DNA from: Dendrocalamus latiflorus
Taxonomy: Eukaryota > Streptophyta > Magnoliopsida > Poales > Poaceae
NCBI GenBank assembly: GCA_017311315.1
Contig: CM029626.1
Coordinates: forward strand, 25,717,432 to 25,781,431
Reading direction: 5' to 3'
DNA: 64,000 nt
The position numbers and the translations under genes are program-made. Below, piece by piece: positions 43,467-56,600 of the stretch. Every line of letters starts with the position of its first letter. Position 1 is the stretch's first letter. The notes beneath the pieces were generated by a model. That model did no database searches, had not been told where the DNA came from, and saw nothing but the letters and a program-made list of their open reading frames with translations.

Positions 43467-43502
43467 TCTCCCCTTCTTGAAAATAAAGCCGTCGTCGGCT
43501 TT
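43467..43502 (-). repeat. Duplicated polypurine-tract and hairpin module (copy 2)
   Basis: On + it is TCTCCCCTTCTTGA followed by the hairpin AAAGCCG/CGGCTTT with loop TCGT. The - strand therefore has a second purine run, TCAAGAAGGGGAGA, about 250 bp upstream of the one at the LTR. Confidence 0.7.
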
Positions 43503-44024
43503 TGATAAGCTGAAAGTATGGTAACAAAGAAGCCAAGGTGTATGCATGGTATATGTATATGTCATCCGTTTTAACAGTTCTTCGTTGTTGCACAATTAAT
43601 GTTATAAAACAACAGTGATCATAAAAGCTCATTATATTATTAACCCAAAAGTAATCATATATGCTAATGAGCAAATCAAAATTTCTCACATAGCAATTAT
43701 TGCAACTTGTTTTGCAAATGTAAGTGAAGCATTTATGCAATTCAAATCTTTAAAGTTGTATACTTGTAGTGGTGGCACATATGGGCAAAGTCACAACTTT
43801 TGGAATCAAGCAAAGTTCTTTCATATAATCAGATTTCAATTGAGCAATAGCAAATTCATCTAGTAAGGGTGAAAAGATTTGCAAGTTCTTCCATACATAA
43901 ATTTCATTATTCAGATTGTCAATGTTAGATGGTTCAACAAGAGAAGAACACATAGGCATTGAATGATCACTAAATTTTATTTTTCTTTCATAATGAACAA
44001 GATTGAGCATACAAGAGTTGTTGT
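43503..44024 (-). other. Internal spacer of the inverted element
   Basis: AT-rich, with no pol motif. Short - frames are present (for example 43750-44028) but look like no family I know. Confidence 0.55.
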
Positions 44025-44414
44025 TCAAAACAACAAGTTCAATTCATCCATGTGATCACAAGTTATGCATATTCGATATACAAGAAATTGATTTTCTACA
44101 CCGTAATCTCCAATCAAATTAAACTTATACCCAGGGGTGTAGGCACTAAACAAGAATTTTGAACATGCAAGTTCAGAAACTTTCTCCATAGCACAATCCA
44201 AACTAACGGCCTCATTAAGCATGATATAGCACAATGCATCAGCAGGGGATATTCTATTAAATACTTCCTTATGTGTAATTAATTTGACATGTGCAAAATT
44301 ATGAGAATTTAGATCAGCACATGGTTCGTTCAAGTCAACACAAGGAATATCAAAAGATTGCACTACAGCATGTATATACTCACAAGGTTGCTCTATGTCT
44401 TGTTGTAACACCAA
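44025..44414 (-). pseudogene. Spacer frame downstream of the inverted gag-like frame
   Basis: About 129 residues, starting DLVLQQDIEQPCEYIHAVVQ in a frame that would continue the gag-like frame after one shift near 44395-44430. It is cysteine- and acid-containing and has no recognised domain. Probably part of a longer gag-spacer product that has since broken. Confidence 0.45.
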
Positions 44415-44908
44415 ATCAGTACCTTGTCATTATCGTCCTCATCAGACACTGTAGGTACCTCAAACTTCTCCTCTAATGGCATAAGATGTACCAGATCATC
44501 CTTCAACTCTTCATGTATCTCGGTGGTATCTGTAGATGGAGTAGGAGCCAAAACAATATCAACATTTTTAGTTATCTCAGATTGCACCTCGCTTGTGACC
44601 GTGGGTGCTGGAGGTACAAAACGATGTCGCAATTTCTTTTTCATCTCCTCCCATGTGTATATATAATGGAACTCGAGATTTGACCACCAATGTTGAACAT
44701 CACCAATCAGTGCCGTCCTTGTCATGCTCATCTTCTCATAAGGATCAAGATCTTGTCTTTCAAAGTAGCTATCCATCATAGTAACCCACAAGTCCGACGA
44801 CGTACTCTCAGCGGTGAGTGGCAAGATATATACCGGTAATTGTTTCCCTTCAAGTTCAAATCTGCCCGCGATGACATCATAATCTACCAATTTTCTCAAG
44901 CCTGTCAT
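44393..44908 (-). pseudogene. gag-like frame of the inverted, non-autonomous element
   Basis: The ATG at 44908-44906 is in the same leader context as the + element's gag (FLLTMTG). The core DSYFERQDLDPYEKMSMTRT, then LIGDVQHWWSNLEF and WEEMKKKLRHRF keep the gag pattern of a WW pair followed by a basic helix. It is only about 171 residues, with an acidic tail, against about 300 or more in full gag. It shares almost no sequence with the + gag beyond the start, so it belongs to a different subfamily. Confidence 0.65.
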
Positions 44909-45896
44909 TGTTAGTAGAAAACAAGGAAACAAATCACAAGTAAATGTTCCTATCAACTACTACGATATGGAGGCTCAAATCAAGTCACGCATCTCTCAAG
45001 CTCTTACCAAATTCTTACAAGTTCTTACCAAAGCAAATAGGTGGTGCAACCGGTGGCTGGTTCGTGATAAATCTAACTCAGGTGATGAGTAAAGCGATTG
45101 CAAGGTACAGCGAGACCTGTTCGGTTAGTAGAAAAGTGGAGCTTGGATAGGCTATGTATTTTGTAGCAAAGGAAAACAACCAATTAATTTCAGAAATTGC
45201 ACAGAATTGAATTATAGTTCGTATCTAGCACTTAGCCTATGTTGCTGATCAACCAAGGATGGAAGAAGGCTAAAATATATGTATGGCAATGTATGGGAGT
45301 GTTAAATACAAGATAATTCAATCGAATGCAATTTGGAATTGAAGAACACAAGGATTGACCCAAAACTTGGAAACTGAAGATTTCTGTCCACTGGACAGCA
45401 CGTCGGTATTTCGGCCGTACCTTTTTTTCAGTTGCCTTTTTTTCAATGATTATTTTTTTCTCAATTTTCTGACGGCTTTTTCTACAACTTTTGTTTTGGG
45501 ACCAAGTTCTGGAAACCGACCAAAAAATTCGTACAAAATTCACAATTGCCGACTGTTGCAGATTCAATCTGGAATTTTAGGTCAACGTTCACCGCATATA
45601 TCTCTTAACTGCCATGCTGTAATGATGTGAAATTTTACAGATAGATGGACAATGAAGTTTTTAATCTAATGGTGGTGGTTTCACTCAAAAATAATATCGG
45701 CATCAAAAGTTATGGCGTTTTTTGTGGTGGCTGCAGAGGAAGGAAAAATCAGCCGAATTGGAATTAGGGTTTGGGGTGGGGATTTTTTTTGTTTGGATTT
45801 TTAATGGAACAAAGATATGACCAGCAACTAGACAAAGCTAAAACGGACACAAATTCAATTTAACAAACCAAAACTAACAGATTGAAAGGCACAAAA
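44909..45896 (-). repeat. Inverted leader, truncated at the satellite junction
   Basis: The reverse complement aligns with 40278-41278 of the + element, for example the TTAAATTGAATTTGTGTCCG region. It stops at a point matching about 40278, so its primer site and 5' LTR are missing. With the + leader it forms an inverted repeat of about 1 kb arms. Confidence 0.83.
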
Positions 45897-47014
45897 CAAC
45901 CCCACTCCTCTCCATCTCATCCTCGTTCCTCTTGCTCATCGTCCCACCTCCTTCCCTTTTTTTCCTTTTTTTAGGCAAATTTGCAGCCCTCACACGCATT
46001 CAAGATTCAAGGGAAGAAAAAGAAAATTCCATGAATCTGTTAAATACTTTTGAAAATACCGAATCAACATCTAGGGCATCACAATTAGTCCTATTCATGC
46101 CTCGATTTCATATGTATCAAGTGTACAGTGCCCACTGCAACCTATTCTGGTGGAAAGTCTAACACCGACTCAGACGGATTTAATATGCCTAGAGAAATGA
46201 GCTACAACACGTACGAAGTGAATTCAGTGGGTTGAGTGGCGCCCAGTTTCATTTCGTGCCGCAATTTCGTACACGTGGAGTCTGTAGAACCCGTTGTGGT
46301 GGAAAGTTTAACACTGACTCAGATGGATTTGAAATGCTTGCTGAAATGGGCAAGTGTGCGTATGAAGTCAATTTGCGATGTTTGGCACCCAGATTCATTT
46401 CATGCCTTGATTTCACATGCACGGGGTTTGCTGTACCCGTTGCAACCCGTTGCGGTGGAATGTTTAACACGGACTCAGACGGATTCGAAATGCTTGCCAA
46501 ATGAGCTACTGTGCATATGATTCCATTTAGGGTGTTTGGCACTCAGTTTTGTTTCATACCTCGATTTCATACGCACCAAGTCTATTATACCCGTTGGGTG
46601 GAAAGTATAACTCTGACTCGAACATAGCTGAAAAGCGTGCCGAAATGAGCTACCACGTATATGACATCAACTTCGGGTGTTTGGCGCTCAGCATTGTTTC
46701 GTGCCTTCAAACTGTTGTGGTGGAAAGTTTAACAGCGAGTCGGACGGATTCAAAACGCATGCCGAAGTGAGCTAGGGCATACGTGAAGTCCATTTGGGTT
46801 GTTGGCACTCGGTTTTGCTTTGTGCCTCTGTTCCGAACGCGCTAAGTCTGTTGTCGCCGATGCAATCTGCTATGGTGGAAAGTTTTGCGCCGACTCGGAC
46901 TCATTCAAAATGCAAGCCAAAATGAGTTAGGGTGCATATGGAGTTTGTTCGTGGTGCTACCTCTTAATTTGTGTTCGTTTGTCGATTTTGTACGCGTCGA
47001 CTCTATAGTACTAG
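45897..47014 (+). repeat. Satellite unit 10, right part
   Basis: About 1118 bp. The satellite resumes at CCCCACTCCTCTCC in the pyrimidine tract. Compared with complete units, ~335 bp of the LTR-derived segment is missing between 38063 and here. Confidence 0.92.
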
Positions 47015-48932
47015 CAGCAGCAGTTGTCGTGGAAAGCTTTACGCGTACTCGGACGCATTCGTAATATGTGCCAAAATGAGCTAGGGCACAAATGAAGTTG
47101 GTTCGTGGTGTTGGCACACCGTTTCAATTCGTGCCTCGATTTCATACGCTTCGAGTCTATACTACACATTGCAACCTGTTGTGGTGGAGTGTTTTACACC
47201 GACTAAGGTGGATTCGAACTGCATGCCAAAATGAGCTAGGGCTCATACGAAGCCAATTCGTGTTGTTCGCACTCAGTTTCAACTCACGCCACAGTTTCGT
47301 AAGCATCTCGTCTTAGTACTCATTACAACCTGTTGTGGTGGAAAACTGACTCACGTGCCCGTGAACAGAAACTGAATTCTGAAAGAGACCACGCTGCGCA
47401 GCCGACTTCCAACCTCTGCGCCACCCAAACCACTTTTCCAAAAATTAAGAATGAAACGTAGAAGGTAGTTGTCAAAGGTCTCTACAACTTTCATATTCAT
47501 GGGTTCTACAGGAAAAATCATCTTCTTTACCTAATCTTTCAACCTCCACTGACTGCCCGAACACGAAAGATCTGGCCGCACAGCAACATGGAAACGCTCA
47601 TAACTCCCAAACCGTTCGTTCAAAATGAAGTGAATGAGCAGAAATCCCCATACTTCGCATTAAAGATCCCCTAGCTTGCAGAACACAATAGACGACACAA
47701 ATCGAGCGATTAACCGAAAAACTGACCTGGTTGAGAAATCGTTAAAGACAAAAGGGGGGAAAATGTTGGTTACTCTTGGAGACCACAGAAAGATGCTTGG
47801 AACGCCAGCACGAAACACCCCACTCCTCTCCTTCTCCTCCTCGTTCCTCTTGCTCATCGTCCCACCTCCTTCCCGTTTTTTTTCTCTTTTTAGGCAAATT
47901 TGCAGCCCTCACACGCATTCAAGATTCAAGGGAAGAAAAAGAAAATTCCATGAATCTGTTAAATACTTTTGAAAATGCCGAATCAACATCTAGGGCATCA
48001 CAATTAGTTCTATTCATGCCTCGATTTCATATGTATCAAGTCTACAGTGCCCACTGTAACCTATTGTGGTGGAAAGTCTAACACCGACTCAGACGGATTT
48101 AATATGCCTAGAGAAATGAGCTACAACACATACGCAGTGAATTCAGTGGGTTGAGTGGCGCTCAGTTTCATTTCGTGCCACGATTTCGTACACGTGGAGT
48201 CTGTAGAACCCGTTGTGGTGGAAAGTTTAACACTGACTCAGATGGATTTGAAATGCTTGCTGAAATGGGCAAGGGTGCGTATGAAGTCAATTTGCGATGT
48301 TTGGCACCCAGATTCATTTCATGCCTTGATTTCATATGCACGGGGTTTGCTGTACCCGTTGCAACTCGTTGCGGTGGAATGTTTAACACGGACTCAGACG
48401 GATTCGAAATGCTTGCCAAATGAGCTACTGTGCATATGATTCCATTCCGGGTGTTTGGCACTCAGTTTTGTTTCATACCTCGATTTCATACGCATCACGT
48501 CTATTATACCCGTTGGGTGGAAAGTATAACTCTGACTCGAACATAGCTGAAAAGCGTGCCGAAATGAGCTACAACGTATATGACGTCAACTTCGGGTGTT
48601 TGGCGCTAAGCATTATTTCGTGCCTGCAAACTGTTGTGGTGAAAATTTAACAGCGAGTCGGACGGATTCGAAACGCATGCCGAAGTGAGCTAGGGTATAC
48701 GTGGAGTCCATTTGGGTTGTTGGCACTCGGTTTTGCTTTGTGCCTCTGTTCCGAACGCGCTAAGTCTGTTGTCGCCAATGCAATCTGCTATGATGGAAAG
48801 TTTTGCGCCGACTCGGACTCATTCAAAATGCAAGCCAAAATGAGTTAGGGTGCATATGGAGTTTGTTCGTGGTGTTACCTCTTAATTTGTGTTCGTGTGT
48901 CGATTTTGTACGCGTCGACTCTATAGTACTAG
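47015..48932 (+). repeat. Satellite unit 11
   Basis: 1918 bp. It has GGTTGAGAAATC near 47730 and GCATTAAAGATCC near 47657, an early form of the AAAGATCC variant that marks units 12-19. Confidence 0.95.
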
Positions 48933-50849
48933 CAGCAGCAGTTGTCGTGGAAAGCTTTACGCGTACTCGGACGCATTCGTAGTATGTGCCAAAATGAGCT
49001 AGGACACAAATGAAGTTGGTTCGTGGTGTTGGCACACCGTTTCAATTCGTGCCTCGATTTCATACGCTTCGAGTCTATACTACACATTGCAACCTGTTGT
49101 GGTGGAGTGTTTCACACCGACTAGGGTGGATTCGAACTGCATGCCAAAATGAGCTAGGGCTCATACGAAGCCAATTTGTGTTGTTCGCACTCAGTTTCAA
49201 CTCACGCCACAATTTCGTAAGCATCTCGTCTTAGTACTCATTACAACCTGTTGTGGTGGAAAACTGACTCATGTGCCCATGAACAGAAACTGAATTCTGA
49301 AAGAGACCCCGCTGCGCAGCCGACTTCCAACCTCTGCGCCACCCAAACCACTTTTCCAAAAATTATGAATGAAATGTAGAAGGTAGTTGTCAAAGGTCTC
49401 TACAACTTTCATATTCGTGGGTTCTACAGGAAAAATCATCTTCTTTACCTAATCTTTCAACCTCCACTGACAGCCCGAACACGAAAGATCAGGCCGCACA
49501 GCAACATGGAAACGCTCATAACTCCCAAACTGTTCGTTGAAAATGAAGTGAATGACCAGAAATCCCCATACATCGCATGAAAGATCCCCTAGCTTGCAGA
49601 ACACAATAGACGACACAAATCGAGCGATTAACCGAAAAACTGACCTGATTGAGAAATCGTCAAAAACAAAAGGGGGGAAAATGTTGGTTACTCTTGGAGA
49701 CAACAGAAAGATGCTTCGAACGCCAGCACGAAACACCCCACTCCTCTCCTTCTCCTCCTCGTTCCCCTTGCTCAACGTCCCACCTCCTTCCCGTTTTTTC
49801 TCTTTTTAGGCAAATTTGCAGACCTCACACGCATTCAAGATTCAAGCGAAGAAAAAGAAAATTCCATGAATCTGTTAAATACTTTTGAAAATGTCGAGTC
49901 AACATCTAGGGCATCACAATTAGTTCTATTCATGCCTCGATTTCATATGTATCAAGTCTACAGTGCCCACTGCAACCTATTGTGGTGGAAAGTCTAACAC
50001 CGACTCAGACGGATTTAATATGCCTAGAGAAATGAGCCACAACACATACGAAGTGAATTCAGTGGGTTGAGTGGCGCTCAGTTTCATTTCGTGCCGCGAT
50101 TTCGTACACGTGGAGTCTGTAGAACCCGTTGTGGTGGAAAGTTTAACACCGACTCAGATGGATTTGAAATGCTTGCTGAAATGGGCAAGGGTGCGTATGC
50201 AGTCAATTTGTGATGTTTGGCACCCAGATTCATTTCATGCCTTGATTTCATACGCACGGGGTTTGCTGTACCCGTTGCAACCCGATGCGGTGGAATGTTT
50301 AACACGGACTCAGACGGATTCGAAATGCTTGCCAAATGAGCTACTGTGCATATGATTCCATTCTGGGTGTTTGGCACTCAGTTTTGTTTCATACCTCGAT
50401 TTCATACGCATCAAGTCTATTATACCCGTTGGGTGGAAAGTATAACTCTGACTCGAACATAGCTGAAAAGCGTGCCGAAATGAGCTACAACGTATATGAC
50501 GTCAACTTCGGGTGTTTGGCGCTCAGCATTATTTCGTGCCTGCAAACTGTTGTGGTGAAAAGTTTAACAGCGAGTCGGACGGATTCGAAACGCATGCCGA
50601 AGTGAGCTAGGGCATACGTGAAGTCCATTTGGGTTGTTGGCACTCGGTTTTGCTTTGTGCCTCTGTTCCGAACGCGCTAAGTCTGTTGTCGCCGATGCAA
50701 TCTGCTATGGTGGAAAGTTTTGCGCCGACTCGGACTCATTCAAAATGCAAGCCAAAATGAGTTAGGGTGCATATGGAGTTTGTTCGTGGTGTTACCTCTT
50801 AATTTTTGTTCGTGTGTCGATTTTGTACGCGTCGACTCTATAGTATTAG
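48933..50849 (+). repeat. Satellite unit 12
   Basis: 1917 bp. Private variants shared with unit 13 only include ATACATCGCATG, GCTTCGAACGCC, CCCCTTGCTCAACGTCC, GCAGACCTCAC, AATGTCGAGTC, TTTGTGATG and CCCGATGCGG. These two units are sister copies. Confidence 0.95.
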
Positions 50850-52768
50850 CAGCAGTAGTTGTCGTGGAAAGCTTTACGCGTACTCGGACGCATTCGTAAT
50901 ATGTGCCAAAATGAGCTAGGGCACAAATGAAGTTGGTCCGTGGTGTTGGCACACCGTTTCAATTCGCGCCTCGATTTGATACGCTTCGAGTCTATACTAC
51001 ACATTGCAACCTGTTGTGGTGAAGTGTTTTACAGCGACTAAGGTGGATTCGAACTGCATGCCAAAATGAGCTAGGGCTCATACGAAGCCAATTCGTGTTG
51101 TTCGCACTCAGTTTCAACTCACGCCACAATTTCGTAAGCATCTCGTCTTAGTACTCATTACAACCTGTTGTGGTGGAAAACTGACTCATGTGCCCATGAA
51201 CAGAAACTGAATTCTGAAAGAGACCCCGCTGCGCAGCCGACTTCCAACCTCTGCGCCACCCAAACCACTTTTCCAAAAATTATGAATGAAATGTAGAAGA
51301 TAGTTGTCAAAGGTCTCTACAACTTTCATATTCGTGGGTTCTACAGGAAAAATCATCTTCTTTACCTAATCTTTCAACCTCCACTGACTGCCCCCGAACA
51401 CGAAAGATCAGGCCGCACAGCAACATGGAAACGCTCATAACTCCCAAACCGTTCGTTGAAAATGAAGTGAATGACCAGAAATCCCCATACATCGCATGAA
51501 AGATCCCCTAGCTTGCAGAACACAATAGACGACACAAATCGAGCGATTAACCGAAAAACTGACCTGATTGAGAAATCGTCAAAAACAAAAGGGGGGAAAA
51601 TGTTGGTTACTCTTGGAGACAACAGAAAGATGCTTCGAACGCCAGCACGAAACACCCCACTCCTCTCCTTCTCCTCCTCGTTCCCCTTGCTCAACGTCCC
51701 ACCTCCTTCCCGTTTTTTCTCTTTTTAGGCAAATTTGCAGACCTCACACGCATTCAAGATTCAAGGGAAGAAAAAGAAAATTCCATGAATCTGTTAAATA
51801 CTTTTGAAAATGTCGAGTCAACATCTAGGGCATCACAATTAGTTCTATTCATGCCTCGATTTCATATGTATCAAGTCTACAGTGCCCACTGCAACCTATT
51901 GTGGTGGAAAGTCTAACACCGACTCAAACGGATTTAATATGCCTAGAGAAATGAGCCACAACACATACGAAGTGAATTCAGTGGGTTGAGTGGCGCTCAG
52001 TTTCATTTCGTGCCGCGATTTCGTACACGTGGAGTCTGTAGAACCCGTTGTGGTGGAAAGTTTAACACCGACTCAGATGGATTTGAAATGCTTGCTGAAA
52101 TGGGCAAGGGTGCGTATGCAGTCAATTTGTGATGTTTGGCACCCAGATTCATTTCATGCCTTGATTTCAAACGCACGGGGTTTGCTGTACCCGTTGCAAC
52201 CCGATGCGGTGGAATGTTTAACACGGACTCAGACGGATTCGAAATGCTTGCCAAATGAGCTACTGTGCATATGATTCCATTCCGGGTGTTTGGCACTCAG
52301 TTTTGTTTCATACCTCGATTTCATACGCATCAAGTCTATTATACCCGTTGGGTGGAAAGTATAACTCTGACTTGAACATAGCTGAAAAGCGTGCCAAAAT
52401 GAGCTACAACATATATGACGTCAACTTCGGGTGTTTGGCGCTCAGCATTATTTCGTGCCTGCAAACTGTTGTGGTGAAAAGTTTAACAGCGAGTCGGACG
52501 GATTCGAAACGCATGCCGAAGTGAGCTAGGGCATACGTGAAGTCCATTTGGGTTGTTGGCACTTGGTTTTGCTTTGTGCCTCTGTTCCGAACGCGCTAAG
52601 TCTGTTGTCGCCGATGCAATCTGCTATGGTGGAATGTTTTGCGCCGACTCGGACTCATTCAAAATGCAAGCCAAAATGAGTTAGGGTGCATATGGAGTTT
52701 GTTCGTGGTGTTACCTCTTAATTTGTGTTCGTGTGTCGATTTTGTACGCGTTGACTCTATAGTACTAG
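50850..52768 (+). repeat. Satellite unit 13
   Basis: 1919 bp, the sister of unit 12. It has two extra C in GACTGCCCCCGAAC near 51390. Confidence 0.95.
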
Positions 52769-54685
52769 CAGCAGCAGTTGTCGTGGAAGGCTTTACGCGT
52801 ACTCGGACGCATTCGTAATATGTGCCAAAATGAGCTAGGGCACAAATGAAGTTGGTTCGTGGTGTTGGCACACCGTTTCAATTCGTGCCTCGATTTCATA
52901 CGCTTTGAGTCTATACTACACATTGCAACCTGTTGTGGTGGAGTGTTTTACATCGACTAAGGTGGATTCGATCTGCATGCCAAAATGAGCTAGGGCTCAT
53001 ACGAAGCCAATTTGTGTTTTTCGCACTCAGTTTCAACTCACGCCACAATTTCGTAAGCATCTTGTCTTAGTACTCATTACAACCTGTTGTGGTGGTAAAC
53101 TGATTCATGTGCCCATGAACAGAAACTGAATTCTGAAAGAGACCCCGCTGCGCAGCCGACTTCCAACCTCTGCGCCACCCAAACCACTTTTCCAAAAATT
53201 ATGAATGAAACGTAGAAGATAGTTGTCAAAGGTCTCTACAACTTTCATATTCGTGCGTTCTACAGGAAAAATCATCTTCTTTACCTAATCTTTCAACCTC
53301 CACTGACTGCCCGAACACGAAAGATCAGGCCGCACAGCAACATGAAACGCTCATAACTCCCAAACCGTTCGTTGAAAATGAAGTGAATGACCAGAAATCC
53401 CCATACTTCGCACGAAAGATCCCCTAGCTTGCAGAACACAATAGACGACACAAATCGAGCGATTAACCGAAAAACTGACCTGATTGAGAAATCGTCAAAA
53501 ACAAAAGGGGGGAACATGTTGGTTACTCTTGGAGACCACAGAAAGATGCTTGGAACGCCAGCACGAAACACCCCACTCCTCTCCTTCTCCTCCTCGTTCC
53601 TCTTGCTCATCGTCCCACCTCCTTCCCGTTTTTTTCTCTTTTTAGGCAAATTTGCAGCCCTCACACGCATTCAAGATTCAAGGGAAGAAAAAGAAAATTC
53701 CATGAATCTGTTAAATACTTTTGAAAATGCCGAATCAACATCTAGGGCATCACAATTAGTTCTATTCATGCCTCGATTTCATATGTATCAAGTCTACAGT
53801 GCCCACTGCAACCTATTGTGGTGGAAAGTCTAACACCGACTCAGACGGATTTAATATGCCTAAAGAAATGAGCTACAACACATACGAAGTGAATTCAGTG
53901 GGTTGAGTGGCGCTCAGTTTCATTTCGTGCCGCGATTTCGTACACGTGGAGTCTGTAGAACCCGTTGTGGTGGAAAGTTTAACACTGACTCAGATGGATT
54001 TGAAATGCTTGCTGAAATGGGCAAGGGTGCGTATGAAGTCAATTTGCGATGTTTGGCACCCAGATTCATTTCATGCCTTGATTTCATATGCACGGGGTTT
54101 GTTGTACCCGTTGCAACCCGTTGCGGTGGAATGTTTAACACGGACTCAGACGGATTCGAAATGCTTGCCAAATGAGCTACTGTGCATATGATTCCATTCC
54201 GGGTGTTTGGCACTCAGTTTTGTTTCATACCTCGATTTCATACGCATCAAGTCTATTATACCAGTTGGGTGGAAAGTATAACTCTGACTCGAACATAGCT
54301 GAAAAGCGTGCCGAAATGAGCTACAACGTATATGACGTCAACTTCGGGTGTTTGGCGCTCAGCATTATTTTGTGCCTGCAAACTGTTGTGGTGAAAAGTT
54401 TTACAGCGAGTCAGACGGATTCGAAACGCATGCCGAAGTGAGCTAGGGCATACGTGAAGTCCATTTGGGTTGTTGGCACTCGGTTTTTCTTTGTGCCTCT
54501 GTTCCGAACGCGCTAAGTCTGTTGTCGCCGATGCAATCTGCTATGGTGGAAAGTTTTGCGCCGACTCGGACTCATTCAAAATGCAAGCCAAAATGAGTTA
54601 GGGTGCATATGGAGTTTGTTCGTGGTGTTACCTCTTAATTTTTGTTCGTGTGTCGATTTTGTACGCGTCGACTCTATAGTACTAG
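52769..54685 (+). repeat. Satellite unit 14
   Basis: 1917 bp. It shares GGAAGGCTTTACG with unit 15, and ACATGAAACGCTC (one G lost) near 53341 with unit 15. Confidence 0.95.
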
Positions 54686-56600
54686 CAGCAGCAGTTGTCG
54701 TGGAAGGCTTTACGCGTACTCGGACGCATTCGTAATATGTGCCAAAATGAGCTAGGGCACAAATGAAGTTGGTTCGTGGTGTTGGCACACCGTTTCAATT
54801 CGTGCCTCGATTTCATACGCTTCGAGTCTATACTACACATTGCAACCCATTGTGGTGGAGTGTTTTACACCGACTAAGGTGGATTCGAACTGCATGCCAA
54901 AATGAGCTAGGGCTCATACGAAGCCAATTCGTGTTGTTCGCACTCAGTTTCAACTCACGCCACAATTTCGTAAGCATCTCGTCTTAGTACTCATTACAAC
55001 CTGTTGTGGTGGAAAACTGATTCATGTGCCCATGAACAGAAACTGAATTCTGAAAGAGACCCCGCTGCGCAGCCGACTTCCAACCTCTGCGCCACCCAAA
55101 CCACTTTTCCAAAAATTATGAATGAAATGTAGAAGATAGTTGTCAAAGGTCTCTACAACTTTCATATTCGTGGGTTCTACAGGAAAAATCATCTTCTTTA
55201 CCTAATCTTTCAACCTCCACTGACTGCCCGAACACGAAAGATCAGGCCGCACAGCAACATGAAACGCTCATAACTCCCAAACCGTTCGTTGAAAAATGAA
55301 GTGAATGACCAGAAATCCCCATACTTCGCACGAAAGATCCCCTAGCTTGCAGAACACAATAGACGACACAAATCGAGCGATTAACCGAAAAACTGACCTG
55401 ATTGAGAAATCGTCAAAAACAAAAGGGGGAAAATGTTGGTTACTCTTGGAGACCACAGATAGATGCTTGGAACGTCAGCACAAAACACCCCACTCCTCTC
55501 CTTCTCCTCCTCGTTCCTCTAGCTCATCGTCCCACCTCCTTCCCGTTTTTCTCTTTTTAGGCAAATTTGCAGCCCTCACACGCATTCAAGATTCAAGGGA
55601 AGAAAAAGAAAATTCCATGAATCTGTTAAATACTTTTGAAAATGCCGAATCAACATCTAGGGCATCACAATTAGTTCTATTCATTCCTCGATTTCATATG
55701 TATCAAGTCTACAGTGCCCACTGCAACCTATTGTGGTGGAAAGTCTAACACCGACTCAGACGGATTTAATATGCCTAGAGAAATGAGCTACAACACATAC
55801 GAAGTGAATTCAGTGGGTTGAGTGGCGCTCAGTTTCATTTCGTGCCGCGATTTCGTACACGTGGAGTCTGTTGAACCCGTTGTGGTGGAAAGTTTAACAC
55901 TGACTCAGATGGATTTGAAATGCTTGCTGAAATGGGCAAGGGTGCGTATGAAGTCAATTTGCGATGTTTGGCACCCAGATTCATTTCATGCCTAGATTTC
56001 ATATGCACGGGGTTTGCTGTACCCGTTTCAACCCGTTGCGGTGGAATGTTTAACACGGACTCAGACGGATTCGAAGTACTTGCCAAATGAGCTACTATGC
56101 ATATGATTCCATTCCGGGTGTTTGGCACTCAGTTTTGTTTCGTACCTCGATTTCATACGCATGAAGTCTATTATACCCGTTGGGTGGAAAGTATAACTCT
56201 GACTCGAACATAGCTGAAAAGCGTGCCGAAATGAGCTACAACGTATATGACGTCAACTTCGGGTGTTTGGCGCTCAGCATTATTTCGTGCCTGCAAACTG
56301 TTGTGGTGAAAAGTTTAACAGCGAGTCGGACGGATTCGAAACGCATGCCGAAGTGAGCTAGGGCATACGTGAAGTTCATTTGGGTTGTTGGCACTCGGTT
56401 TTGCTTTGTGCCTCTGTTCCAAACGCGCTAAGTCCGTTGTCGCCAATGCAATCTGCTATGGTGGAAAGTTTTGCGCCGACTCGGACTCATTCAAAATGCA
56501 AGCGAAAATGAGTTAGGGTGCATATGGAGTTTGTTCGTGGTGTTACCTCTTAATTTGTGTTCGTGTGTCGATTTTGTACGCGTCGACTCTATAGTTCTAG
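54686..56600 (+). repeat. Satellite unit 15
   Basis: 1915 bp. CACAGATAGATGC near 55454 and CTCTAGCTCATCG near 55516 are shared with units 16 and 17. Confidence 0.95.

Larger units (their letters stand above)
38064..45896. mobile_element. Rearranged composite of Ty3/gypsy elements (tandem LTRs, then an inverted element)
   Basis: The order is LTR A (+), 12 bp, LTR B (+), iMet primer site, leader, gag (+, truncated), LTR C (-), polypurine tract (-), a non-autonomous internal region with gag-like frames (-), and the inverted leader, which ends in satellite. The + and - parts share leader sequence and LTR ends, so they are related subfamilies. There is no right-hand LTR, no TSD pair, and ~335 bp of satellite is missing at the right junction. 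Nested insertion followed by deletion is the simplest history. Confidence 0.85.
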
